DNA of 26,700 nt, taken from NCBI GenBank assembly GCA_049589355.1, contig JBAWAP010000431.1:1-26700 (forward strand), given 5' to 3'. Below, in pieces: positions 14,521-22,227 of the stretch. The stretch is from JBAWAP01 sp049589355. Its GTDB lineage: Bacteria > Chloroflexota > Anaerolineae > VGOG01. The notes beneath the pieces are model-generated. The model was not told the DNA's origin and searched no databases. It saw nothing but the letters and a program-made list of their open reading frames with translations. Position numbers and translations under genes: made by a program. Every line of letters begins with the position of its first letter. Positions within the stretch are counted from its first letter, which is position 1.

Positions 14521-14700
14521 GAAGTTTGAGAATTTGTTCGGGTAGCCGCAGGGTGATTTTTATCGCAATACTACAACTTGAAAGTTGTAGTTTGTACCAG
14601 TTCGTATCGCCAAACAGGCTGCCTACTGCCCAAACTACATCATTCATGATGTAGTGTCGCTTTACCAGATCACCGTCTCATTACCCGATTATTCTCTCAA
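14521..14700. repeat. Right inverted repeat flanking cas6
   Basis: Reverse-complement partner of 13093-13272. It contains the perfect palindromes CTACAACTT-GA-AAGTTGTAG (14571-14590) and CTACATCAT-TC-ATGATGTAG (14635-14654). The start-to-start spacing of the two palindromes is 64 bases in both arms. No gene is seen in it. Confidence 0.85.
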
Positions 14701-14770
14701 AGCAATGCAGCACAAGAACGTTAGTGCCATTGGGCATAGGAGCCCGCCCCGCTTCAGAATTTCCATCTAC

Positions 14771-14809
14771 TGAGTCTGCGAATCGGCGAGTCTGCGAATG
14801 GGCGATAGG
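14771..14809. repeat. 8-bp degenerate repeat tract before the four-helix gene
   Basis: TGAGTCTG, CGAATCGG, CGAGTCTG, CGAATGGG and CGATAGGG follow one another with an 8-base period. Same family as the tracts in cas6. Confidence 0.85.
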
Positions 14810-14823
14810 GAGGAGGTAGTGGG

Positions 14824-15126
14824 ATGATTTATGAGGAATGGGAGGCAACGGTTCACGAGCGGGTGAAGAAGGAGCCGGAGTGGGAGTTCTGGGGGTATCG
14901 CAAGGCGCTGTTCTTGTACGATCTGGCTTGGCAAGATTGTGAGAGACTGATGCAGGACGTACGCGGGCGGGCTGTGGCTGAACAGTTGATTGGCAGCGTC
15001 GGCTCCATTAGCGCCAACATTGAAGAAGGACATGGGCGAGGTTATGGTAAGCAACGAAACTGGTTTCTCGCAGTAGCCATCGGGTCGGCGCGCGAAAGCA
15101 AGGGATGGTATTCGTTGATTCGCTGA
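14824..15126 (+). CDS. Four-helix-bundle protein (23S rRNA-intervening-sequence family), C-terminally shortened
   Basis: The 100-residue protein resembles the four-helix-bundle (IVS, TIGR02436-like) family. An RKALFLYDLAW helix is followed by the conserved GSVGSISANIEEGHGRG turn (about 58-74) and the QRNWFLAVAIGSARES helix. Family members are usually around 115-125 residues. Here the protein stops as the coding region runs into an 8-bp repeat tract, so much of the last helix is missing. GGAGG lies upstream of ATG 14824. Its function is unknown in general; these genes are often found in variable regions and near defence genes. It lies between cas6 and cas1. Confidence 0.7.
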   Translation: MIYEEWEATVHERVKKEPEWEFWGYRKALFLYDLAWQDCERLMQDVRGRAVAEQLIGSVGSISANIEEGHGRGYGKQRNWFLAVAIGSARESKGWYSLIR

Positions 15127-15148
15127 TTCGCTCTATCATTGATTCGCT
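15110..15148. repeat. 8-bp degenerate repeat tract abutting the cas1 start
   Basis: Octamers of the TGATTCGC type (reverse orientation of the cas6 tracts) fill the space up to the cas1 ATG. They end the four-helix gene early and leave cas1 without a visible ribosome binding site. Confidence 0.85.
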
Positions 15149-16174
15149 ATGGCCATCATCCAACATCTGATTGTAGACCAATACGGGGCCTTCGTCGGCA
15201 AGCACAGCCAGCGGCTGCAGGTGAAAGTCAAAGGGGAGAAGGTCATGCAGGCCCCTCTACTTCACCTGGAGCAGGTGCTTATCACCGGTCGGGGGGTGAG
15301 TCTCTCGGCCGACGCTATCCAGGCCTGTTGTCAGGAAGGCATCCCCATCCACTTTGTCTCTACTTCCGGCCAGCCCTACGCGGGGCTCTACGCCGCGGGC
15401 CTCACCGGCACCGTCCAGACCCGCCGGGCGCAGATCATGGCCTACGAGGATGACCGTGGCCTGGCGCTGGCCATGGCCTTTGCTAGCGGCAAGGTCGAGA
15501 ACCAGTCTCGGCTGTTGAAGTATATGGCCAAGTACCGCAAGGAGGCCGACCCGTCGCTGTACGAAGAACTCCGCTTGGCTGCTCAGGAGGTGTTGGATCA
15601 CCTGGAGGAGTTGCGACGGTTGCGGGCCGAGCGAGTGGATGAGGTGCGGCTGCAGATTCTGGCGGCCGAGGGGCGGGCGGCCCATCGGTATTGGGAGGCG
15701 CTGAAGCTGGTGGTGCCTGAGCAATACGGCTGGCCGGGGCGTCGGCGGCGGGGAGCGAAGGACCCCCTCAACGCCGCCTTGAACTATGGCTACGGCATCT
15801 TGTACGGTCAGATTGAGCGGGCCGTCGTTCTGGCTGGCCTCGATCCCTACGGCGGCTTCATCCACGCCGACCGGCCGGGCAAGCCCAGTCTGGTGCTGGA
15901 CTTGATCGAGGAATTTCGAGCGCCGGTGGTAGATCGCACCGTGCTGGGCCTGGCCAACAAGCGCACCCAGTTGGCGCAGGATGAGAAAGGCCTGCTGACG
16001 CTGGAGACCCGGCGGCTGCTGGCCGAGAGAGTGCTGGCGCGACTGGAGGCGGCGGAGCGGTACGAGCGCAAGCGCCAACCCTTGCGGATCATCATCCAAA
16101 GTCAGGCCCGGCACATCGCCACCTTCGTGCGGGGAGATCGAGCTCAGTACAAGCCCTTTCTAGCTCGATGGTGA
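15149..16174 (+). CDS. cas1: Cas1 integrase
   Basis: The 341-residue protein integrates new spacers with Cas2. The N-terminal beta domain starts with the typical IQHLIVDQYGAFVGK, and the catalytic residues are E174 (LAAEGRAAHRYW), H239 (GFIHADRPGK) and D251/E254 (LDLIEEFR). The family-typical C-terminal helices follow. ATG 15149 is right by family, but no Shine-Dalgarno sequence precedes it because an 8-bp repeat tract reaches the start codon; translation may depend on coupling to the upstream gene. Cas1 is separated from cas2 and cas4 by the whole type III module, an unusual split of the adaptation genes. Confidence 0.95.
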   Translation: MAIIQHLIVDQYGAFVGKHSQRLQVKVKGEKVMQAPLLHLEQVLITGRGVSLSADAIQACCQEGIPIHFVSTSGQPYAGLYAAGLTGTVQTRRAQIMAYEDDRGLALAMAFASGKVENQSRLLKYMAKYRKEADPSLYEELRLAAQEVLDHLEELRRLRAERVDEVRLQILAAEGRAAHRYWEALKLVVPEQYGWPGRRRRGAKDPLNAALNYGYGILYGQIERAVVLAGLDPYGGFIHADRPGKPSLVLDLIEEFRAPVVDRTVLGLANKRTQLAQDEKGLLTLETRRLLAERVLARLEAAERYERKRQPLRIIIQSQARHIATFVRGDRAQYKPFLARW

Positions 16175-16202
16175 GGCGAGGGGACGAATAGTGCATGGTG
16201 AG

Positions 16203-16236
16203 TGATTCGTAGATTCGTGTATTCGCTGGTTCGTCC
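16203..16236. repeat. 8-bp degenerate repeat tract after cas1
   Basis: TGATTCGT, AGATTCGT, GTATTCGC and TGGTTCGT in register with an 8-base period. With the tract at 15110-15148, cas1 is bracketed by this repeat family. Confidence 0.85.
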
Positions 16237-16242
16237 GCGAGG

Positions 16243-16271
16243 TTGATTTCTATCGAGGAATGAAGTATAAT
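16243..16271 (+). promoter_or_regulatory. Promoter for the nucleotidyltransferase and type III operon
   Basis: TTGATT (16243-16248), a 17-base spacer and a perfect TATAAT (16266-16271). No other clear promoter is seen before the array leader, so this one may drive the type III genes and cas2-cas4. Confidence 0.7.
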
Positions 16272-16322
16272 GGGATCGGGTAGATAGAGATGGGGGCTGC
16301 TCGAGCGATGGAGGGGCAGGAG

Positions 16323-16880
16323 ATGGTTACAAAAGCGATTCGCGCATTGATGCTACAACTAAGGGAGCGCCTGGAAGACCGTTCAGAGGTAATCGCTGTG
16401 TATCTCTATGGCTCTCACGCCGAAGGCCATGCCAATGCCCTCAGCGACATTGACATCGGGGTTCTGATAAAGGATGGCCTGGCGAGAGAGCGTCTGTGGG
16501 AGATAGAAGGCGCCGTGGCTGCCGATTTGGGGCGCGCCTTGTGCGCAGACAACGTTGACCTGATCGTGCTCAACCTGGCTCCTTTGCGTATCCGGTATGA
16601 AGTCATCACCAGGGGAGAAGTGTTGTATTCGGCCGACGATGGAGCACGCGCTGATTTCGAGTCCTGCTCGCTCCGTCGCTACTGGGATTTCAAGAAGTAC
16701 CTGGAGGAGTACAATCGCTGCTTTCTCACCAGAATCAAGGAGGCCATGGATGAAACTCAACGTCGCCAGTATCAAGACACGTTTGCAAAAGTTAGAGCAG
16801 TACATCGCCGAGTTAAAGAAGCAGCGGGCTCAGTTTCGAGCAGTTTGAGAGGTTCAGAGCTTTTACGCTTCAGATCATGA
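16323..16880 (+). CDS. MNT-type minimal nucleotidyltransferase (MntA-like)
   Basis: The nucleotidyltransferase fold is shown by GSHAEGHANALSDIDIGV, the GS and DxD catalytic motif, with the third acidic residue in DNVDLIVLN. MntA-type proteins are antitoxins that inactivate a HEPN toxin (HepT) by attaching AMP. I prefer ATG 16323, which has GGAGG eight bases upstream; the earlier ATG 16290 lies about a dozen bases from the predicted transcription start with no ribosome site. The C-terminal 40 or so residues (after TRIKEAMDETQRR) run through the remains of the HEPN gene in another frame, so the protein is probably longer than its ancestor. The toxin partner is broken. Confidence 0.75.
   Translation: MVTKAIRALMLQLRERLEDRSEVIAVYLYGSHAEGHANALSDIDIGVLIKDGLARERLWEIEGAVAADLGRALCADNVDLIVLNLAPLRIRYEVITRGEVLYSADDGARADFESCSLRRYWDFKKYLEEYNRCFLTRIKEAMDETQRRQYQDTFAKVRAVHRRVKEAAGSVSSSLRGSELLRFRS
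16750..16848 (+). pseudogene. Truncated HepT (HEPN toxin) remnant
   Basis: An ATG at 16750 overlapping the nucleotidyltransferase opens a frame reading MKLNVASIKTRLQKLEQYIA, the usual start of a HepT/DUF86 protein. It meets a stop after 32 codons. The rest of the HEPN domain, including the Rx4-6H RNase motif, is absent from all frames before cmr1 begins. Confidence 0.55.
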
Positions 16881-16917
16881 AGCTGAGGAGGCAGGCGATT
16901 GAAGGAGGGCGAAGGAC

Positions 16918-18051
16918 ATGACGCCGATGGAGATTGAACTGCGGACATTGACGCCACTGTGGACGGGCGGCGTGGATCAAACTTGCGACCGTGTGCACGA
17001 GACCGGGCTGATCGGCTCGCTGCGCTGGTGGTACGAGGCCATCTTGCGAGGGTTCGACGGCTGGGCATGTGACCCAACGGAGCACGGCTGCCCAAACAAA
17101 ACCGGCGCAGTCTGTGCCGCCTGCCGCCTCTTTGGGACCACCGGTCGGAGCCGACAGTTCAGGCTCAGGGTGACCGGGGAACAGCAACCATCGCCGGAAT
17201 TCAGGGAGATCAGAATAGACCCCCGGCAAAAGCGGGGCTGGCGGCTGGGAGCCGGAGTACTATCGGATGAACTGACTATAACCGTTTTGCCGATGCGCCC
17301 TACGGACCAACACGAGTTGAACGCCTTGGCTTTTCTTGTCTACTTCGTGGCTTGCTGGGCGGCGTTGGGAGCCAGGACCCAGATGGGTTATGGGGTAATC
17401 GGCCTGGATACCATCGCTCTGGCCGGCAAAGCCCTCTCAGCTCAGGAAATAACCGACAGCCTGAGCCTCATCGAACTTGCCGCCAGGGAGCATCCTGCTC
17501 CTGGCCCTGTGGCGGAAAAACTGCCTGATATCCGGGACTTTTTCTTTGCCCGCCTAAATCTGACAGGTACTTTTGACGAGAAGGCAGTGTGGTGGGCGCG
17601 ACAACTGGCTGAGAAGCGTGAGTATGTAGAAGCCAAGCAACAAGGCTTCGTGCCCAGTGCACCAGCCGTACGCTACGAGATGCGGTCTTGGCTACGAGAC
17701 CCGGCCTTCGTCCCAGAAGCACGCAGGTTGGATGACCTGCGCCATGACTTAATGGGAACCATTCGAGGCAGTGCTGGCCTGGAAGCTCCCAGGGGCTCCA
17801 AGCTCTTCGCCTCTCATCTCTATCGTGCCGAAGACGGCTGGGAGTTTCGGGTCTGGGGCTGGGTCCCAAATCTCTCAGCTTACAATGTACAGAGGGATAT
17901 CCTGTTACAGACCATTCGCCAGCGGCTGGAAGGGCCCCAGTTTGCAAGGGCTGTCTTCGGGTTAAATCAACCCCTGCAAGTGGAATGGCACAGCTTTGAC
18001 CGAGAGGGTGCGCAATCTTTGGCCGACTACCTTAGGAGTCTGGTCTACTAA
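16918..18051 (+). CDS. cmr1: Cmr1-like RAMP subunit of the type III complex
   Basis: This 377-residue protein has the Cmr1 signature TLTPLWTGG (residues 10-18), then RVHETGLIGSLRWWYEAILRG (about 25-45). A CPNKTGAVCAACRLFGTTGR cysteine segment follows, and QMGYGVIGL is the glycine-rich loop of the first RAMP domain. Cmr1 sits near the 3' end of the target RNA in type III-B complexes and helps capture target. GGAGGG lies nine bases before the ATG. It is the first gene of a six-gene type III operon and is followed after 12 bases by a second RAMP gene. Confidence 0.85.
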   Translation: MTPMEIELRTLTPLWTGGVDQTCDRVHETGLIGSLRWWYEAILRGFDGWACDPTEHGCPNKTGAVCAACRLFGTTGRSRQFRLRVTGEQQPSPEFREIRIDPRQKRGWRLGAGVLSDELTITVLPMRPTDQHELNALAFLVYFVACWAALGARTQMGYGVIGLDTIALAGKALSAQEITDSLSLIELAAREHPAPGPVAEKLPDIRDFFFARLNLTGTFDEKAVWWARQLAEKREYVEAKQQGFVPSAPAVRYEMRSWLRDPAFVPEARRLDDLRHDLMGTIRGSAGLEAPRGSKLFASHLYRAEDGWEFRVWGWVPNLSAYNVQRDILLQTIRQRLEGPQFARAVFGLNQPLQVEWHSFDREGAQSLADYLRSLVY

Positions 18052-18063
18052 GAGGAGGGCAAG

Positions 18064-19176
18064 ATGACTTACGATTTTGCTGCCCATGTGGTCCAACAAT
18101 TTCACTCAGTTGACCAAGCCATCCGGCGACGCTTTCAGCAGGAGACTCAGGGTTTGAGCAAAACCCGTGCTGAGGAGCAGAAAAAGCGTATCACTGCCGA
18201 AGAAGTGAGCGGCTTCGCTCAGAGGATCACAGGGGGCGATTTGCGGGTGATGGACACGATTCTGAGCCTGATCCAGATGCACCATGCTGATTACAAAGAA
18301 GGCATTCGTCAGGCTTGGATGGATGGCGCCACCAAATCTCTGGCCCCTTCCGTGCAGATGAGCCTGTTCGCGGAGGTCTCAGCCGTGAGCCGGCGACTCA
18401 GCACGGTGCTGCCCACCCTGCCATCCCACTCCTGGTACATTTCTCTGCCTGTGCGCCTGGCACAGCCTTTCACCAGCAAAGACGACAGCGAGATGCACGT
18501 GCTGGAGAATCCGATCTGCCGGGAGCGAGTCTTTGGGGGACCCATGGTGCGCCCCTCGACCTGGAAGGGCAACCTGCGCTGGATGGCGGTGATGGCCGGC
18601 CTGGACGAGGAAGTCCGCGAACGGCTCTTCGGCAACGAGACCGACGAGGAAGAAGAATTTCGTGCGGGGCGACTCCTCTTCTTTCCAACTTTTTTCGACC
18701 GCATTGACTTCGAGGTTTTGACCCCTTTGGACCGTGAACGCCGCTTTCCCGAGACCGGACCTATTCTCCTGGAATGTGTCCGCCATCATCCTGACGACAG
18801 AGCCAGGCCTGGCGAGTTCGGTCTGCTCTACCTGGCACCCTCCAGCGCCTGGCAAAGCCTGGTTGAGATGGCGAAACAGGCCGCGGCCGACTTGAAGCAC
18901 ACCGCCGCTATCCTGACCGAGATGTTGCTTTCCTACGGCTTCTCAGCCAAGAAGACCAGCGGCTTCGGGGTCATTGAGGACAATTTCCGGGATCAGCAGG
19001 GACGCAAACAAGGAGTGCTGGCTATGGTGGGCATAGCACTCCCAGAGGTCGTAGGAACGACAAAGTCTGAGCCTGCGAGACAGCCAGTCACAAGTTTACC
19101 CTTTGGCAGTTGCGCCGAGATGCGTTACCAGGCGGAACGACTGGCCCAGGCTTTGGAGGAGGTAAGCTATGAGTGA
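18064..19176 (+). CDS. RAMP-superfamily type III subunit, unassigned
   Basis: The 370-residue protein has an unusual N-terminal helical part (about 1-115, rich in charged residues) and then a RAMP-like domain. That domain shows SWYISLPVRLAQPFTSKDD, the ENPICRERVFGGPMVRPSTWKG block typical of RAMP capture loops, and SYGFSAKKTSGFGVIE, a glycine-rich loop. It does not match Cmr3, Cmr4 or Cmr6 closely by eye; by elimination it could fill the Cmr6 role. GGAGG precedes the ATG. Its end overlaps the Cas10 start by eight bases (ATGAGTGA), so the two products are likely made together. Confidence 0.7.
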   Translation: MTYDFAAHVVQQFHSVDQAIRRRFQQETQGLSKTRAEEQKKRITAEEVSGFAQRITGGDLRVMDTILSLIQMHHADYKEGIRQAWMDGATKSLAPSVQMSLFAEVSAVSRRLSTVLPTLPSHSWYISLPVRLAQPFTSKDDSEMHVLENPICRERVFGGPMVRPSTWKGNLRWMAVMAGLDEEVRERLFGNETDEEEEFRAGRLLFFPTFFDRIDFEVLTPLDRERRFPETGPILLECVRHHPDDRARPGEFGLLYLAPSSAWQSLVEMAKQAAADLKHTAAILTEMLLSYGFSAKKTSGFGVIEDNFRDQQGRKQGVLAMVGIALPEVVGTTKSEPARQPVTSLPFGSCAEMRYQAERLAQALEEVSYE

Positions 19177-22100
19177 TCCTATCGCTGCCATTACCCGGAA
19201 TCAGACTCTCATCTTGCTTGCTGAGTTAGGAGCCCTGTTACACGACCTTGGAAAACTGAGCGAAGAGTTCGTTGATCAGATGTCAGTCAGCCCGACACCA
19301 GTTTCCACTGGGTTCAGTCACGAAGAGGTCCTCACGACCAGGTGGTTGAAGGCCCATCCTAACTTTGTGTCCCCAGACCTTGTCACAGCCTTGAACGACC
19401 CCCAGTGGAAGAGCAAGCTCCACCTGCCGATTAAGGGAGCTGTGCCGGCGGAACGTTTAGAAAGACTAATCACACTTCATCATAAGAGCCCCGCCAGCCG
19501 AGTAACCCTTGTCTGGGTTGTGGCTAATTGCGACCGGGCCGACTCCGGTGTGGACAAGGCCATCCCTCAGGCCAAGCAAGCCAGGGAGCAAACCTACATC
19601 GCGACGGTTTTCGGCCACGAACCACCCGGACATCCTATCAGCCTGGCAGGTTTAACCGTTGTCCGAGATAGGGTTTGCCAACAGTTGGTCCAGGCATTTC
19701 AGGCCTATCTGCAAGGGCAAATAGACGTGGTGAAGTTACGGGAAGAAGTACTGCATGTACTTGTGTCCTCTGATGGGCAAGGTGGTTTCTACGCGACGCT
19801 GGGCGATACTCGCCGGGCCGCCAACGACGTCACCCTGGCAGATCATTCCTACTCGGTAGCCAGCATCTTCAAGGCTGCCATAGCCGAGACACTGGTCAAA
19901 GGGCAACCACCCGGAGGCCTGATCCACTGGAAGCTGCTGGGAGTCAAGTGGGACGGGTTGGGAATCATCAGCAAAGCCTTCCGGGTTAACGATGTGCTGG
20001 GACGCTGGGAGATGATCCGCCGGGTAAAGGAGGCATTGCGCCACTTCATTGAACTTGAGTTCCCCATTGGCAACAAGGTCTACGACGATGAGGATGGCAT
20101 CTACTTCACGGTGCCCAATCTGGACTACGAGGGTGCTCATGCCGGTGTGGCCGACTATCTGCGAGATCGAGTCCTGGAAATTGTCAATCGGGAGAGCGAT
20201 GGTGAGATCGTTCCGTCCCTGTTGCTCCTTAAACAGGAGACCAGATCCCTGGTACACATCACTTGGCTCATCAAAGGCGAGGACCAGCAGCATGTCGTCA
20301 ACCTGTTGGAAAACCAGAGTTTTGAGCCTCAGTGGGTTGACCGTTGGGACGCGGCCAATCGAGTTCAGGTGGATGTCTGCCCCCTTTGTGCCCGTCGACA
20401 CTACGATGTGCCAGGCATGGAAAGTCGTCCTCTGGATATTTGTCCCGTTTGCCAGGTGCGGCCCAAGCGTGAGGGGATCGAAACATGTCCCTTCTGCCAG
20501 CACTGGCGGGAAGTGGGGAGCGAGGTCCGGGAGCGAGAAGGCATCCAGTGGTTGGACCTCATCGCTGACGACAACAACCAAGTAGCCCTCATCACCGGGC
20601 GCTTTTGGCTGGAGAGCTGGTTGCACGGCGAGCAGACAGATACTCTATTCAGCAAATCCCTAGACGATTGGGAGAAAGGACAATATGCCGACCTGGTCGG
20701 ACAGCTGGAGCAGGCACTTTCAGGGACAGACACCAGTGTACTAGAAGAGGTGGGAGGTGAGGCTTGGAATAATCCACGCTATCGAGGCCGGATAACCGGT
20801 AATCCGTCGAATGATGCTCAGGTGGCGGATGAATTCTATAAGGCTGTGGTTCTGGAGCGAGATGTGCGAGAATTGTCTGGACAAGCTCATACGCCTCAAG
20901 AGCGAGCCCTCTGGCTGGCGCATTTCCTGTTTCGCAAACATCCCTCACCAGCCCGCTTGCGCCGGGTGTGGCGCACCACGCAGCTCTTCAGCCAACAGAT
21001 ACAGGATGACCTGGAGGAGGCCCTGGAGTTCCGCACTACCTGGCGTTTTCAGTTGGACGGAGAGTTCGAGAAGGGTAAGATCTACGAAGATGCCACCATA
21101 GACAAGATGCCTGTTGAACTGTATTTTGATGGCCGCTATTTCCACATCATCCAACGCCTGAAAGAGGCACCGAGAGTCAGGGCAGAGGTGCGTATTGGCG
21201 AAAGGACGTACACTCTGGCTGGACAGCCCGAGGAGAGGGTCTATCGCCCCTATGCCTCGATCCTCATCTCGCCTGTCACCTTCCAGTTTCTCGTGCCCGC
21301 TGACAAGGCGCTGGACATCGTGAACAATCTCCGAACCAGATACCAGGAGGAAATGGGCAAGGTGTGGAACCGACTGCCCCTGGATGTAGGGATTGTCTAT
21401 TTCAAGCGTAAAACACCGCTCTACGTGGCGGTGGACGCTGCCCGCCGGATGACGGAGATGCGTGGGGGAAGCCTGCGTCCAGAAGAATGGATTGTCCTTG
21501 AGCAACCTCAGGTGGATAGAACCAATCGTCAGGTGCATCTGGTGTTGCACACTGCTGGTGGACAGCGAGTGGAATGGCAGGTCAGTTACCAACTTGGTGA
21601 TCCCACCAGGGAAGACGTTTATCACCCCTACTTCGTCATTAGCGACTGCGACCCAACTACCCCACCAGGCCAGAGAAAGAGCTACTTTCAGGTGCCGGAA
21701 TTGGGTCACCTGGTGCACGTGACGGAACTACAAAAGCACGACCGTATCCAGGTTGTCCCTGGTCGCTTCGACTTTGAGTTCCTGGACAGCTCCACGCGCC
21801 GCTACGATGTCCGCTATACCGCACCAACAGGCAAGCGCCGTCATCCAGTGAAGGGCGAGATTGGCCCCCGGCCTTACTACCTGGACGAGTTGGATACCTT
21901 TGCCCGGATCTGGTGGATGCTGAGCGGTCAGGGGGACTTCCGGCTGGCCGATGGAACCTGTTGGCGGGGCCTGACGATCACGCAGATCAAAGGGCTGGAG
22001 GCAGTACTGGCTGAGCGGTTCGCCCGATGGAATCCAGAAAGAATGCCCCCAGAATTCGTTGCTGCTGCTCTCGCCAACACCTTCGGCTCGGCCTGGGGCA

Positions 22101-22225
22101 GATTCAACGATGCAGACCGAGAGGCCATGCGGAGGGCTTGTCTTTCCGGTCAACTGTTTGATGTGACCGAATTGTACATCCGGCTATGTGGGCAGAAGCC
22201 CACAAGAACAAGAGAGGAGGAATAA
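19169..22225 (+). CDS. cas10: Cas10 large subunit, Csx11-like, with degenerate palm
   Basis: The 1018-residue protein begins with an HD nuclease domain (H25-D26 in LLHDLGKL, HHKSP around 104, and a CDRADS segment). A zinc-binding region contains three CxxC pairs (C404/C407, C425/C428, C440/C443). The palm strand that normally carries the first catalytic aspartate reads VALITGRF (from 472). The loop expected to carry GGDD reads SPVT (701-704, before FQFLVPADKALDIV). Cyclic oligoadenylate synthesis is therefore unlikely, while HD-dependent DNA cleavage may remain. Length and the VALITGRF segment suggest the Csx11 group of Cas10 proteins. It overlaps the upstream RAMP gene, and its stop is two bases before cmr4. 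Confidence 0.85.
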   Translation: MSDPIAAITRNQTLILLAELGALLHDLGKLSEEFVDQMSVSPTPVSTGFSHEEVLTTRWLKAHPNFVSPDLVTALNDPQWKSKLHLPIKGAVPAERLERLITLHHKSPASRVTLVWVVANCDRADSGVDKAIPQAKQAREQTYIATVFGHEPPGHPISLAGLTVVRDRVCQQLVQAFQAYLQGQIDVVKLREEVLHVLVSSDGQGGFYATLGDTRRAANDVTLADHSYSVASIFKAAIAETLVKGQPPGGLIHWKLLGVKWDGLGIISKAFRVNDVLGRWEMIRRVKEALRHFIELEFPIGNKVYDDEDGIYFTVPNLDYEGAHAGVADYLRDRVLEIVNRESDGEIVPSLLLLKQETRSLVHITWLIKGEDQQHVVNLLENQSFEPQWVDRWDAANRVQVDVCPLCARRHYDVPGMESRPLDICPVCQVRPKREGIETCPFCQHWREVGSEVREREGIQWLDLIADDNNQVALITGRFWLESWLHGEQTDTLFSKSLDDWEKGQYADLVGQLEQALSGTDTSVLEEVGGEAWNNPRYRGRITGNPSNDAQVADEFYKAVVLERDVRELSGQAHTPQERALWLAHFLFRKHPSPARLRRVWRTTQLFSQQIQDDLEEALEFRTTWRFQLDGEFEKGKIYEDATIDKMPVELYFDGRYFHIIQRLKEAPRVRAEVRIGERTYTLAGQPEERVYRPYASILISPVTFQFLVPADKALDIVNNLRTRYQEEMGKVWNRLPLDVGIVYFKRKTPLYVAVDAARRMTEMRGGSLRPEEWIVLEQPQVDRTNRQVHLVLHTAGGQRVEWQVSYQLGDPTREDVYHPYFVISDCDPTTPPGQRKSYFQVPELGHLVHVTELQKHDRIQVVPGRFDFEFLDSSTRRYDVRYTAPTGKRRHPVKGEIGPRPYYLDELDTFARIWWMLSGQGDFRLADGTCWRGLTITQIKGLEAVLAERFARWNPERMPPEFVAAALANTFGSAWGRFNDADREAMRRACLSGQLFDVTELYIRLCGQKPTRTREEE

Positions 22226-22227
22226 GA

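Larger units (their letters stand above)
14420..14774. repeat. 15-bp inverted repeats bracketing the cas6-downstream spacer
   Basis: CTCAGTAGATGGAAA at 14420-14434 (spanning the cas6 stop codon) reappears reverse-complemented as TTTCCATCTACTGAG at 14760-14774. Both are joined to GCGAATCN octamers on their outer side. The spacer between cas6 and the four-helix gene is therefore a nested inverted structure. Confidence 0.75.
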
